Shown here: positions 41,730-50,952 of the stretch, one piece after another
Numbering within the stretch: the first letter of the stretch is position 1
Layout: the number at the start of each line of letters is the position of its first letter
NCBI RefSeq assembly: GCF_003245365.1
Contig: NZ_NBIU01000004.1
Location: 45,922 to 109,921, forward strand
DNA from: Helicobacter valdiviensis
GTDB taxonomy: Bacteria; Campylobacterota; Campylobacteria; Campylobacterales; Helicobacteraceae
Direction of reading: 5' to 3'
Length of the DNA: 64,000 nt
Program-made: the position numbers and the translations under genes
The notes under the pieces: model-generated
What the model saw: only the letters and a program-made list of their open reading frames with translations
The model's database searches: none
What the model was told of the DNA's origin: nothing

Positions 41730-42379
41730 TTAAGCCGTTTTAAATCACCTTTTGCATACTGGATAATCTTTTGTGCAATGGATTCTAAAGCTACAACTTC
41801 CACAATTGCACCTCTACTAATAGCTTGTTTTGGCATACCAAAAACAATGCAAGTTTCTTCATTTTGAGCTATAGTATAAGCACCATTACTATGAAGCTCC
41901 TTAATACCAATACTTCCATCATCTCCCATACCCGTTAAGATGATGGCTAGAGCACTTTTTCCTGCTACATTATTAAGACTTCTAAACATCACATCAACAC
42001 TTGGGCGGTGTCTTGAAACTTTTTCTCCATCTAGTGGCTTTGCATAATATTCATTGCCACTTTTTTCTAACACTAAATGCTTATCGCCTGAAGCCAAATA
42101 AGCACAAGAGTTCTTTAATATTTCCTTTTTACAAACTTCTTGCACCTGAATTTGAGACAAATCATTTAAACGCTTTGCAAATGATGAAGAAAAACCATCT
42201 GGAATATGCTGTGTAATAATAATAGGTGGCAAGCCTAGTGGCAATGCTTGCAAAATCTTAGCAATCGCTTCTACTCCACCTGTGCTAGCACCAATTGCGA
42301 TAATCTTCTTACCCTCACCTTTAAAAGGGGAGGATTTTAAAACCACATCTGGATGATATTTAGTACTTGAAACTAACAC
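41726..42379 (-). CDS. cheB: Chemoreceptor glutamate methylesterase CheB (no receiver domain)
   Basis: CheB removes methyl groups from chemoreceptors and adapts the chemotaxis response. The 217-aa protein is the catalytic domain only; the catalytic Ser is in AIGASTGGVEAI, His in ITQHIPDGFSSSFAKRL and Asp in GMGDDGSIGIKEL. No N-terminal receiver domain precedes it, as known for C. jejuni CheB, so phosphorylation control must differ from E. coli. The start is GTG 42379, supported by AAGGTGG. It lies 1 nt after cheR. Confidence 0.93.
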   Translation of the reverse strand: MLVSSTKYHPDVVLKSSPFKGEGKKIIAIGASTGGVEAIAKILQALPLGLPPIIITQHIPDGFSSSFAKRLNDLSQIQVQEVCKKEILKNSCAYLASGDKHLVLEKSGNEYYAKPLDGEKVSRHRPSVDVMFRSLNNVAGKSALAIILTGMGDDGSIGIKELHSNGAYTIAQNEETCIVFGMPKQAISRGAIVEVVALESIAQKIIQYAKGDLKRLK

Positions 42380-42380
42380 T

Positions 42381-43208
42381 TTAATCCACCTTCTTTATAA
42401 AGATATTCTGCCCTAATCTATCTACTTTATCAGCAAGATTTAAAATGCTCTCACTATGTCCTAGATAAAGTGTTCCACCTACTTTCAAACAAGAAAAAAG
42501 CCTCTGTAAGATTTTTTCTTGATCTTCAATTTTAAAATAAATCAATACATTACGACAAAAGATTATATCAAATTCTTTCTGCGAAAAAGGGTAAGAAAGT
42601 TGCATAAGATTTAGCTGTTTAAAAGTAATTGCTTCCTTAAGTTCTCTTTTTACCTTCAAAGAAATCTCTTTAGGTGTGAGAGTTTGCATATCAAAATACA
42701 AAGAAAGATCTAGCCAATTAGGCAAAGGATTTAGCTTAGTATTTACAATATATTCGCCTTTTCTAGCAGTTTCTAATACCGAAGTGTCTATATCTGTTGC
42801 ACAAATTGAAAAAGATGTGTTAGATTGATACACTTCTTTTGCATGGAGCAGTGTAGCCGCAATAGAATAGGGTTCTTCTCCTGTGGAGCTAGCTGCACAA
42901 TAAACTTTGATAGGCTCTCTTTCTTTAAGACGATGGGGTAAAATACGGTTTAACATATCTATAAAATGAAACCCCTCACGAAAAAAATCTGTTTTGTTTG
43001 TCGTAAAAGCATTAATAAAATCTTGTTTATTTCTACCTAATTTTACATTTCTAAAAAAAGCTTCAAAATCTTCAATATTGAAATCTCTAGCTAATTTATC
43101 AAGACGATTTTTAATCGTAGAATTTTTACTAGGTGGCAAAAAAGTTCCCGCTAATTCATAAATAATATCTCTTGCTTTATCAATATCTTTATCCGTTATT
43201 TCTGCCAC
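42381..43208 (-). CDS. cheR: Chemoreceptor glutamate methyltransferase CheR
   Basis: CheR methylates glutamates of chemoreceptors with SAM. The protein has an N-terminal helical domain and the SAM-binding domain with CAASSTGEEPYSIA, ATDIDTSVLETARKGEY and DIIFCRNVLIYF. The frame is open to GTG 43232, but GTG 43208 has AAAAGGAAG directly upstream and gives 275 aa, so I prefer it. It overlaps the upstream CiaB-like gene by 20 nt. The pair cheR-cheB is typical of this phylum. Confidence 0.93.
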   Translation of the reverse strand: MAEITDKDIDKARDIIYELAGTFLPPSKNSTIKNRLDKLARDFNIEDFEAFFRNVKLGRNKQDFINAFTTNKTDFFREGFHFIDMLNRILPHRLKEREPIKVYCAASSTGEEPYSIAATLLHAKEVYQSNTSFSICATDIDTSVLETARKGEYIVNTKLNPLPNWLDLSLYFDMQTLTPKEISLKVKRELKEAITFKQLNLMQLSYPFSQKEFDIIFCRNVLIYFKIEDQEKILQRLFSCLKVGGTLYLGHSESILNLADKVDRLGQNIFIKKVD

Positions 43209-45114
43209 TTTCTTCCTTTTTAAAATTTTCACTCCAAGTTTTAAAATCTATACTATCTAAAACCTGTCCATTTTTCTCATATTCTTTATAATAGCCTTCT
43301 ACAAACTCTCTTACTTCTTTGGTATTGGGTTTAAAATACCCTTTCTCATCAAGAGAAGCAAAAAGACTTAAAAACTCTTTAGCATCCTGCTTATTTAAAT
43401 AAACTTTTGCTAAATCTTCATAAGTTTGCAAATAAAGCTCCACTAAATTAGGTATTTTTGCTTCATCAATACTTAAAGCACAAGTATTAAAATCCCCATT
43501 AAATTTCACAATTCCACTTTTAAACAAAAGTTCTAAATGGATTAATCCTTCACAATAATAAGGCAACACTTCGCCCTCTTTCATCCAAGCAATCAACCCC
43601 ACAGCCCTAGAAATTAAATTAAAAACAAGATCTTTTAAATACTTTTGATGTTGATTGGTAAAATAATAAATCAAACCTCCCATTGTTGCTTTAAATTCTT
43701 CAATATTTTTAAATTGCCCACTTTTATTCATAACTTGTTCACTATCTTCATCTACCCACAAGATATGCCCAAACTCATGCCCTACTGTTGCAATCTCATA
43801 AATACTATACCAATCTTTTTCTCTAAAATACAAAAGCTCTCTAGTAGAATCCAAAAAATATTTAGGAAAAGTTAGCGAACTCAATTTCATAAAAGGTTTT
43901 GCACAAGAAAGCTCCCTCACCCTATCTGGAAAATAAAAAATTTTCTTACCATACTTTTTACTAACACTCTCATCATTAGGCACTACTTGTGCACTAAATA
44001 ATCCATTCATTTCTGCACCATAAAAAATGAGTGGCATTCCACCATAACTTTGAGTTTGAAGCAGTGATTTTCTTGTAGTTTCATCAATATTTTGCTTATA
44101 AGGTGTATTCTCTAGCTTTTTAGTAAAATCTTCATAAAATTTCAAAATCTCTTCTTTTTTTATTTTAAAGCCCTCATCCTTTTGCTCTAGCAAATCTATT
44201 CCCTCATAAATTCTAGCAATCCTTATATCCCATTCTGGCGCAACCGCTTTCCTATAATGATCCTCATAATATTCCAAAGGATGTCCAATTTGCAAAGGAG
44301 AGCTAAGCTGCATCCATAGCTTATCTACTTCTCTCCATGCTGGCAAAAGCTCTTGAATATCTTTTTGCAAAAGTGCATTTTTTAAAGCTTTAAAATAGTT
44401 TAAATGTGCTTCTTTTTGCTCTAAAGAAGGTAAGATTTCTTCAATTTCCTCAAGTTTTTTTAGACATTCATCAAATACTCTTTCAAACTCCAAAAATTCT
44501 TCTTTAAAAAATTCTGCATAAGCAACTGCTTTATATTTCCCTTCATAAATTTGTGGCACAGAGTAACTTCTATCGTTTATCTCTCCATCTCTTGCAACTT
44601 CTAATGTATCTTTTAAGGCTTCTAAAATTGCTTCCAAATTGCCTCTAAAGTCTTCTGCTAACTTTTTATTAATTTTTAAAATAAGCTCTTTATTCCATAC
44701 ATAAAAAAATTGATTAAAAACAATTCCAATTTTATGCACACTTACAATAACCTCTTGCAAAAAAGGAGTAAGCAAGTCTTTTTCTTTAATAAAATCAATA
44801 AGATTTTGGTGTGCTTTTGTATGGTAATCTCTTGCAATAAAATAAAGCTGTTCCTTTTTTTCTAAAATTTGTTCTTCTTTAAAATTTTCTTTTTTTAAAA
44901 CATTTTCTATTGCACCCTCTTTAAGCCCCACTACTCTATCAATACAAGCTAACAATATTTCTTCATTTTTAGGAGTAGTTTTAAAAAAATTCTCCAAAAT
45001 TTCTGGAACTCTCCCTTCTTTTACATATTCATAAAATGTATTGTTTTGCCGATTTTGCTCTTGCAAATAACTATAAATTTTAGCTATATCACTTAAAACT
45101 TTATTTTTCTCCAT
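43189..45114 (-). CDS. ciaB: CiaB-like protein with zinc-metallopeptidase motif
   Basis: A 641-aa soluble, largely helical protein. A thermolysin-type zinc motif HEFGHILW occurs at about residues 448-455, with downstream glutamates (IEEFKATMGGLIYYF) that could provide the third ligand. Size and motif match what I recall of the Campylobacter invasion antigen B family (about 610 aa), reported to be delivered through the flagellar export system. The family name is recalled, not searched; an M3-like peptidase is the alternative. No signal peptide. It lies 11 nt after the DnaJ/TerB gene and overlaps cheR by 20 nt. Confidence 0.6.
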   Translation of the reverse strand: MEKNKVLSDIAKIYSYLQEQNRQNNTFYEYVKEGRVPEILENFFKTTPKNEEILLACIDRVVGLKEGAIENVLKKENFKEEQILEKKEQLYFIARDYHTKAHQNLIDFIKEKDLLTPFLQEVIVSVHKIGIVFNQFFYVWNKELILKINKKLAEDFRGNLEAILEALKDTLEVARDGEINDRSYSVPQIYEGKYKAVAYAEFFKEEFLEFERVFDECLKKLEEIEEILPSLEQKEAHLNYFKALKNALLQKDIQELLPAWREVDKLWMQLSSPLQIGHPLEYYEDHYRKAVAPEWDIRIARIYEGIDLLEQKDEGFKIKKEEILKFYEDFTKKLENTPYKQNIDETTRKSLLQTQSYGGMPLIFYGAEMNGLFSAQVVPNDESVSKKYGKKIFYFPDRVRELSCAKPFMKLSSLTFPKYFLDSTRELLYFREKDWYSIYEIATVGHEFGHILWVDEDSEQVMNKSGQFKNIEEFKATMGGLIYYFTNQHQKYLKDLVFNLISRAVGLIAWMKEGEVLPYYCEGLIHLELLFKSGIVKFNGDFNTCALSIDEAKIPNLVELYLQTYEDLAKVYLNKQDAKEFLSLFASLDEKGYFKPNTKEVREFVEGYYKEYEKNGQVLDSIDFKTWSENFKKEESGRNNG

Positions 45115-45125
45115 TATTATGCTCT

Positions 45126-45944
45126 TTAATTTTTATAATACTCTTTTAAAACTTCATAAGCTGCATTAATTTCTTGTAACTTTGCATTTGCATTTTCCAT
45201 AATAGACTGCTCTAAACCCTTATGGTGTAAAATATCTGGGTGGTATTCTCTAACAAGCCTTTTATAGTTCTTTTTCACCTCTTCAAAACTAGCTCCCTTT
45301 TGGGTTTCTAAAATCTCATAAGCTCTATCTACACTTACTATTGAACTTTCTTTAGCATAGAATTCTGCAAACTCATCATACATTTTATTAAAATCATCAT
45401 TTTCTATTTCCAAATAAGCAGCAATATCTAAAATAACTTCTTGCTCTTTAGCCTCTAGTTTAGAATCCGCATAAGCTAGCATTAAAAGATATTCTACTAA
45501 CTTCAATCTTCTTTTATACTGCCCTTTTGTAACTTCCGCATAAGCATAGGTTAGCTCTTCTACTTCTTCTGTTGTGTTTTTAAAAATATCATAAAGTATC
45601 GCTAAAATTTCCTCTTTTTGATAAGTAGCACTTTGGAGTGTGATTTGCTGTGCAATATCTTCTAGAGTATTCCTTACAAGCTCTTTTTCTAAAGGACAAA
45701 AATCCCCATCAATATGCGCCACTTTTGACATAAGAGAAGTTAAAATCCCAAGTTCACTTCTTTTAATCTTATCTTCTTTGCTTGTGCTTTTATAAGGATC
45801 TTCATAATTTTCATATTCTCTTACTTGACTTTGCGTTTCTATTTCCTCAATTTTTGGACGCGAACTTGGATTATAAAGATAATCCCTAAAATTATAAAAA
45901 GCTATAGCAACAACTATAATCGCAACAATAATAAGTATTTCCAT
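45126..45944 (-). CDS. DjlA-like membrane co-chaperone (TerB + J domain)
   Basis: A 272-aa protein with an N-terminal transmembrane helix (residues 2-18), a charged linker, a TerB-like helical domain (about 65-185) and a C-terminal J domain (about 205-270) with the HPD motif in REYHPDIL. Such proteins stimulate DnaK ATPase at the membrane, as E. coli DjlA does. It lies 25 nt after the copper-chaperone gene and 11 nt before the CiaB-like gene. Confidence 0.82.
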   Translation of the reverse strand: MEILIIVAIIVVAIAFYNFRDYLYNPSSRPKIEEIETQSQVREYENYEDPYKSTSKEDKIKRSELGILTSLMSKVAHIDGDFCPLEKELVRNTLEDIAQQITLQSATYQKEEILAILYDIFKNTTEEVEELTYAYAEVTKGQYKRRLKLVEYLLMLAYADSKLEAKEQEVILDIAAYLEIENDDFNKMYDEFAEFYAKESSIVSVDRAYEILETQKGASFEEVKKNYKRLVREYHPDILHHKGLEQSIMENANAKLQEINAAYEVLKEYYKN

Positions 45945-45969
45945 ACTCTAATTTCCTTAAAACTATAAT

Positions 45970-46194
45970 TTATTTTTGAAAAAAACCTTTAACTTTAGCA
46001 AACATTCCAGCATTTGCCAAAAAGCCTAAATTTTGAAGCGTGCTTTTGATAAATTGCTCTTCTTGTGTATTAGCTTCTACTTCTACACTTTGTGTGGCAA
46101 TATCTACTTTTAAACTTGGAAACTTCTCTTTTAAAGCTTCTTCAATTTTATTAACACAACCTTGACATTTAATATTTTGACACTGTATTTTCAT
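45970..46194 (-). CDS. Small heavy-metal-binding (HMA) protein, copper-chaperone type
   Basis: A 74-aa protein consisting of one HMA fold. The metal site is CQGC in NIKCQGCVNKIEEAL (CxxC at residues 11-14). It is likely a CopZ/CopP-type chaperone passing Cu(I) to P-type ATPases such as CcoI (encoded 11 kb away), though it is not linked to an ATPase here. First gene of the run down to yigZ. Confidence 0.82.
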   Translation of the reverse strand: MKIQCQNIKCQGCVNKIEEALKEKFPSLKVDIATQSVEVEANTQEEQFIKSTLQNLGFLANAGMFAKVKGFFQK

Positions 46195-46280
46195 AAGAAA
46201 ACCTCTAATTTTGAAAAATAAACGAGGAATTGTAGCATAGATTTAACAATTTAAAAAGTTTGTTTTGATTTTTAAGAAGT

Positions 46281-46357
46281 TGGTGGGCCCTATAGGACTT
46301 GAACCTATGACCAATCGGTTATGAGCCGAGTGCTCTAACCAGCTGAGCTAAGGGCCC
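46281..46357 (-). tRNA. tRNA with CAT anticodon (Ile2 or elongator Met)
   Basis: On the minus strand GGGCCCT pairs with AGGGCCC, the D arm is AGCTCAGCTGGTTAGAGC, the anticodon stem pairs CGGCT/ACCG-type bases around CAT, and the T arm is TAGGTTCAAGTCCTA. The discriminator is A and CCA is encoded (46281-46283). The sequence GATTGGTC after the anticodon stem and GGTTCAAGTCC resemble tRNA-Ile2 (CAU, lysidine-modified) more than elongator tRNA-Met, but an identity search is needed. Its 5' part overlaps the end of rodA. Confidence 0.9.
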
Positions 46358-47474
46358 TTCTCTTTGAAAAAGAAGTGCGATTATACAACATTTCGTATCT
46401 AAAAGCAAGTATATGTTCTAAAAATGCAAATAAAATTACAAAAGTAATAAAGCTACTACCCCCATAGCTAAAAAGTGGAAGCGGTATTCCAACTACAGGC
46501 GCCAAACCTATTGTCATTGCAATATTTACACTCACATAAATAAAAAGTAGCATTCCAACACAATAAGATACTACCCTTAAAAAATGATCCTTAAAATCCA
46601 CATTACTTAAGCCAAAAATATGAAAAATAAGCACTCCATAAAGCAAAAATAGCCCAACCGCACCAACAAATCCAAATCTTTCCATAAAATATGGAAAAAT
46701 AAAATCACTTGTAGCAATGGGTAAAAATTTGTAAGCTGCTTGCGTAGCTTCTTCTTTATTCTTGCCCCAAATCCCTCCTGAACCAATAGCAATCATAGAT
46801 TGCTTGACTTGATGATCAGGATCTTTAGTTACAAAATCCACAATACGCTTTTTTTGATAATCGTGTAAATTTACATACATAATAGGCGAAGTTAAGCCAA
46901 TTAAAATAACAATAGCTATCCAAATTTTATAATTTACCCCTATTAAAAACAAAACCCCATAACTCATCAAAAGTAAAACTAGAGCAGTTCCCAAATCTGG
47001 CTGCTTTAGCACAAGCACAAAAGGCAACATTATAAAAAAAGAAAGTTTGAGAAAATCTAATAATTTATAACCGCCCTTTGGAGGAGGATTTTTAGCTACT
47101 AGATATGCTATCATTAAAATAAGAGCAGGCTTCATAGTCTCTGAAGGCTGAAAGGTAAAATGCACAAATGGCAATTCAAGCCATCTTTGTGCCCCAAGTC
47201 TTGTATCTCCAAAAAATTCTACAATAACCAATAAGAAAATATTTAGCCAATAAAATCCAATAATTGCCCACGGTATTTTTCTAATAGGAATAAAAAATGT
47301 CACACAAAAAATACAAAACCCAATCATAGCATAAATTAGCACCTTTTGTCCCAAAAATTCGTTATTCTCACTCACTAAAAACCATGAAAGCAAAACAATA
47401 GGACTAATTAACAAAGGTAGAATAAAATCAAAATGTGCTAAAATTTTCCTATTAAAATTATTAAGTAATACCAA
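46335..47474 (-). CDS. rodA: Rod-shape peptidoglycan polymerase RodA (SEDS family)
   Basis: RodA is the SEDS glycosyltransferase of the elongasome. The 379-aa protein has about ten membrane helices and the SEDS blocks RWLELPFVHFTFQPSETMKPALI, LVLKQPDLGTALVLLL and GLAPVVGIPLPLFSYGGSSFI. The start is TTG at 47474, with AAGG 6 nt before it. The last seven codons and the TAG stop (46337-46335) lie inside the downstream tRNA gene on the same strand. It is divergent from the pseudouridine synthase gene. Confidence 0.93.
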   Translation of the reverse strand: MVLLNNFNRKILAHFDFILPLLISPIVLLSWFLVSENNEFLGQKVLIYAMIGFCIFCVTFFIPIRKIPWAIIGFYWLNIFLLVIVEFFGDTRLGAQRWLELPFVHFTFQPSETMKPALILMIAYLVAKNPPPKGGYKLLDFLKLSFFIMLPFVLVLKQPDLGTALVLLLMSYGVLFLIGVNYKIWIAIVILIGLTSPIMYVNLHDYQKKRIVDFVTKDPDHQVKQSMIAIGSGGIWGKNKEEATQAAYKFLPIATSDFIFPYFMERFGFVGAVGLFLLYGVLIFHIFGLSNVDFKDHFLRVVSYCVGMLLFIYVSVNIAMTIGLAPVVGIPLPLFSYGGSSFITFVILFAFLEHILAFRYEMLYNRTSFSKRRALSSAG

Positions 47475-47529
47475 AAACTACCTTCTTTACAAATTGAATT
47501 TAAAGAAGAATTTTAACATAATTTATAAA

Positions 47530-48522
47530 ATGATGGATAAATTTATGCAACATATACACTCTTTTTCTCCAAATCAAGAAGATTTTGGAACAAGATTAGA
47601 TCAATTTTTAGTTAAATCTTTAAATCTTTCTCGCAATCAAATCCACTCGTTATTAAAAAATGAACGCATTTTACTCAATAATAAAAAAGTGCAGAAAAAC
47701 GGAATTTCGCTAAAAGAAGGTGATAAAATTACACTCTTAGAGCAAGAAAAGACACAAAAAGAAGAAAAAGAGCTTTATATCCCTTTTTTATATGAGGATG
47801 AAGACTTGCTTATTCTCAATAAACCTATTGACTTAATTACTCACAAAGCAAATGATAAAGATTTACAATTTACCCTTATAGATTATTTAAAAAAACACTC
47901 CATCCCTCTTTCAAACCTTGGCGATAATACAAGAGAAGGTATTGTGCATAGATTAGACAAAACAACAAGTGGAGCAATGATTATTGCTAAAAATAACTCT
48001 ACCCATGAACTTTTAAGCTTGCAAATTAAAGAACGCCAAATCCAAAGATACTATCTATGTGTGATTGATAATCCTCTAAAAAATAACATCATAATAGAAA
48101 CTCCTCTTATGCGACACCCAAAAAATCGTCTAAAATACATCACTACAAATTCTAAAGATGCAAGAGGCAAAGAAGCCAAAAGTGCTTTTTTTAAAATACA
48201 AAGTCAAGGAAATTTAGAACTCATAGGTGCAAAACTATTTAGCGGTAGAACACATCAAATAAGAGCCCATCTTGCTAGTTTAAACCGTCATATTTTAGGA
48301 GATTACTTTTATGGATACCAAGGCGATTACTCCAAAAGAATTCTACTCCACTCACATTTTCTAAGCTTTATACACCCAAAAAGTAAAAAACTTATAGAAA
48401 TTTATGCACCCCTTTATAAAGATATGCTATCATATATAAAAGAAAATTTTTATAAGGATAAGCATGAAATTACAGCGGAGTTTAAAATTCCTTTGCACGA
48501 GCTTTTTTCTACTAGTTTTTAG
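47530..48522 (+). CDS. RluA-family pseudouridine synthase
   Basis: The protein (330 aa from ATG 47530) has an S4 domain (TRLDQFLVKSLNLSRNQIHSLL) and the catalytic HRLDKTTSGAMIIAKN, where the Asp attacks uridine. RluD/RluC-like enzymes modify 23S rRNA. Candidate starts are TTG 47494, ATG 47530 and ATG 47545; none has a strong ribosome site, so the start is uncertain. The 3' end overlaps the Fn3 lipoprotein gene by 59 nt. It begins the division/flagellar run also known in H. pylori (HP0745 onward). Confidence 0.9.
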   Translation: MMDKFMQHIHSFSPNQEDFGTRLDQFLVKSLNLSRNQIHSLLKNERILLNNKKVQKNGISLKEGDKITLLEQEKTQKEEKELYIPFLYEDEDLLILNKPIDLITHKANDKDLQFTLIDYLKKHSIPLSNLGDNTREGIVHRLDKTTSGAMIIAKNNSTHELLSLQIKERQIQRYYLCVIDNPLKNNIIIETPLMRHPKNRLKYITTNSKDARGKEAKSAFFKIQSQGNLELIGAKLFSGRTHQIRAHLASLNRHILGDYFYGYQGDYSKRILLHSHFLSFIHPKSKKLIEIYAPLYKDMLSYIKENFYKDKHEITAEFKIPLHELFSTSF

Positions 48523-49726
48523 TCTTGTTTTATGGGGCTGTTCCTCTTCAGTAGGAACTTTAAGCTTTAATGCAAACCCGACAATCAATCCTAACTTAAA
48601 ACCACCAACCAATATCCGCACATTAAGTGATGTTAATTCCATAGCATTTGAATGGAATCTTCCTAGTCAAAATGAAATTGCAGGTTATCATCTCTACCGC
48701 AAAAAAGAAAATGAGCAAAGTTTTTCCCATATAGCTACAATAGATTCGCGTTTTGCCACACATTATGCAGATAGCAAACTAGAAGCAAACACTACCTATA
48801 TCTATCAATTTGCTTCTTTTGATGGTGCTAAAAATGTTTCTCCTTTCTCAGAAGCAATCAAAGTAAAAACATTACTCATTGATCCAGTTGCCTACATTGA
48901 AGCTATTGGAGGTTATCCTCGTATTGTAAAAGTTATTTGGAGCCCACACCAAGATCCACGCGTAGTAGGCTATCTTATCCAAAAGAAAAACAAAAATGGA
49001 GAATGGAAAGATTTAGAAAAAATCAATAATCGTCTTTTAGTGGAATATATTGATAAAAATTTAGAAGATGACTCTACAAGTGAGTATCAAATCCTAGCTT
49101 TCAATGCTAATGGAACTTATTCTGCCCCTACAAAAAGCGTGATTGCTTCTACCAAGCCAAAACCTATTCCTGTTAAAAATTTAAGTGCTACTAAAAATCT
49201 TCCTAAATCTATAGATCTTAAATGGGACGCCCACCCCAATAAAGAAGTTACACATTATGTTATTTTACGCTCTTCTTTGTTTGGCAGTTTCTCACGCCTT
49301 GCAACTATTGATGCAAAACAAACTACTTATAGTGATAAAATTGACAAAGATGGTGCAGAATATAGCTATAAAGTAATTGCGGTAGATAAAGATGGAATTG
49401 AAAGCCTTGAGAGCACACCAGTAGCGGGTGCTACTCTTGGATTGCCTCGCACTCCTTTAGTTGTTTATGCACAAATTGAAGGAGATGTAGCAGTATTAAG
49501 ATGGAATCCACAAGATAACCGCGCTAAAGAATATGTTGTTTATAAAAGAGGCTCCAATTTCTTAAGTGAAACTTTACGCTATACAGAAGTAATGACACCC
49601 GAATTTGTAGATAAAGAAGTCAAAGTAGGAGAAAAATACTACTATAGTGTAAGTGCTATTGATGAAAATGGTTTAGAGTCTAAAAAAAGTGAAGAGGTAA
49701 CTCTCTTCTTGCCTGCACCAAAATAA
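48464..49726 (+). CDS. Fibronectin type III-repeat lipoprotein
   Basis: A 420-aa lipoprotein; the signal ends in VLWGC, giving Cys26 as the lipidation site. About four Fn3-like repeats follow (roughly residues 47-135, 140-235, 238-325 and 330-415), each with a YxxYRK/YxIxK-type strand and an EYxYxVxAxDxxGxES pattern. It is conserved at this place in H. pylori (HP0746) but its role is unknown; position before trmB-ftsEX suggests an envelope function. AAGGA lies 6 nt before the ATG. It overlaps trmB by one base (TAATG). Confidence 0.85.
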   Translation: MKLQRSLKFLCTSFFLLVFSLVLWGCSSSVGTLSFNANPTINPNLKPPTNIRTLSDVNSIAFEWNLPSQNEIAGYHLYRKKENEQSFSHIATIDSRFATHYADSKLEANTTYIYQFASFDGAKNVSPFSEAIKVKTLLIDPVAYIEAIGGYPRIVKVIWSPHQDPRVVGYLIQKKNKNGEWKDLEKINNRLLVEYIDKNLEDDSTSEYQILAFNANGTYSAPTKSVIASTKPKPIPVKNLSATKNLPKSIDLKWDAHPNKEVTHYVILRSSLFGSFSRLATIDAKQTTYSDKIDKDGAEYSYKVIAVDKDGIESLESTPVAGATLGLPRTPLVVYAQIEGDVAVLRWNPQDNRAKEYVVYKRGSNFLSETLRYTEVMTPEFVDKEVKVGEKYYYSVSAIDENGLESKKSEEVTLFLPAPK

Positions 49727-50952
49727 TGCCACATTTTAAAGCTCTTTCCCTATCGCTCCCCGAACTTCCTTGCACCCTTTCTTGCAAGGAAAATGAATTT
49801 AGCTTTTTAGAGCTATACTCATCTTGTGTGTTTAAAAATTATTCTCTTTTACACACAACTTCTAAAATATCAAATCTTAAACCTAAAGAATTCTTTTTAA
49901 CTCTCAAGCAAAACGATAAAAATGCTAAAGAATTTTTAGTAAAATGTGATAAAAGCTCTAAAATTGCGCCCATTGAAATTGCCAAAAATGCCCTTATGCT
50001 TCTTGCAAGCAATCAAAAAGTCATCACACACAATCTTAACCAACAAAACATCACCCCCCAATTTAAACTCCCTTTTATCAAAGAAATCAATGATTTTTTA
50101 AATTTTGAAGAGCTGTTGCAAAAAGAGGGTTTAGAAAATAAAGAAATTTGGCTAGAAATTGGATTTGGCAGTGGAAGACAGCTTTTGTTTAACGCACAAA
50201 ACCACAAAGACATTTTACATATTGGTATTGAAATCCACCTACCCTCTTTAGAGCAAGTCGCAAGACAAATTGGACTTCTTCAGCTAAATAATATCCTTAT
50301 TTTAGCTTATGATGCAAGAATCTTTTTAGAATTATTGCCCAAATGTTCTCTTAGTAAAATTTTTGTGCATTTTCCTGTTCCTTGGGATAAAAAACCTCAC
50401 CGAAGAATTTTTAGCAATGCTTTTTTAACACAATGTGCTAGAGTCTTAAAAAAAGAAGGAAATTTGCATTTAAGAACCGATAGTTATGAGTATTTTCTCT
50501 ACTCATTGGATTTAGCTAAAGAATTTAAAAATTTTGAAATCTCCCATCAAAAAAACCAGCAAAATTCCATAACAAGCAAATATGAAGCAAGATGGAATAG
50601 GCTCAATAAAGACATTTATGATTTATATCTTTTACAAAAAGAACCCCTAAACATAGCCACAAAGCATTATGATTTTAGCTTTCCTAAAATAACTAGCTCT
50701 CCCTTACTTACTCCCTCTTTTAAAAAACAAAAATTTGTCAAAGAGGACTACTTTTTAAGTCTTGAAGATTTACTTATTAATCCAAAAGGAGATAAAAAAA
50801 TTTTAAAAATTTCTTTTGGAGATTTTGCTTATCCAGAAACCCGTTATATAATTATTGATGAGAATTTGAAATACTTTAGAGAACCTCCCTTAAAAACAGA
50901 GGCAAACTTTAAAGCCCATAATCTTTTATGTTCTCTTTTAAAGGAATGTTAA
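49726..50952 (+). CDS. trmB: tRNA (guanine46-N7)-methyltransferase
   Basis: TrmB methylates G46 of tRNA. The methyltransferase domain (about residues 135-310) has WLEIGFGSGRQLLFNAQ for SAM binding and the family motif FPVPWDKKPHRR. At 408 aa it is much longer than E. coli TrmB (about 240); the additional N-terminal domain of about 130 residues and the C-terminal extension are typical of the Campylobacterota form. It overlaps the lipoprotein gene by one base and its stop abuts the ftsE start. Confidence 0.93.
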   Translation: MPHFKALSLSLPELPCTLSCKENEFSFLELYSSCVFKNYSLLHTTSKISNLKPKEFFLTLKQNDKNAKEFLVKCDKSSKIAPIEIAKNALMLLASNQKVITHNLNQQNITPQFKLPFIKEINDFLNFEELLQKEGLENKEIWLEIGFGSGRQLLFNAQNHKDILHIGIEIHLPSLEQVARQIGLLQLNNILILAYDARIFLELLPKCSLSKIFVHFPVPWDKKPHRRIFSNAFLTQCARVLKKEGNLHLRTDSYEYFLYSLDLAKEFKNFEISHQKNQQNSITSKYEARWNRLNKDIYDLYLLQKEPLNIATKHYDFSFPKITSSPLLTPSFKKQKFVKEDYFLSLEDLLINPKGDKKILKISFGDFAYPETRYIIIDENLKYFREPPLKTEANFKAHNLLCSLLKEC

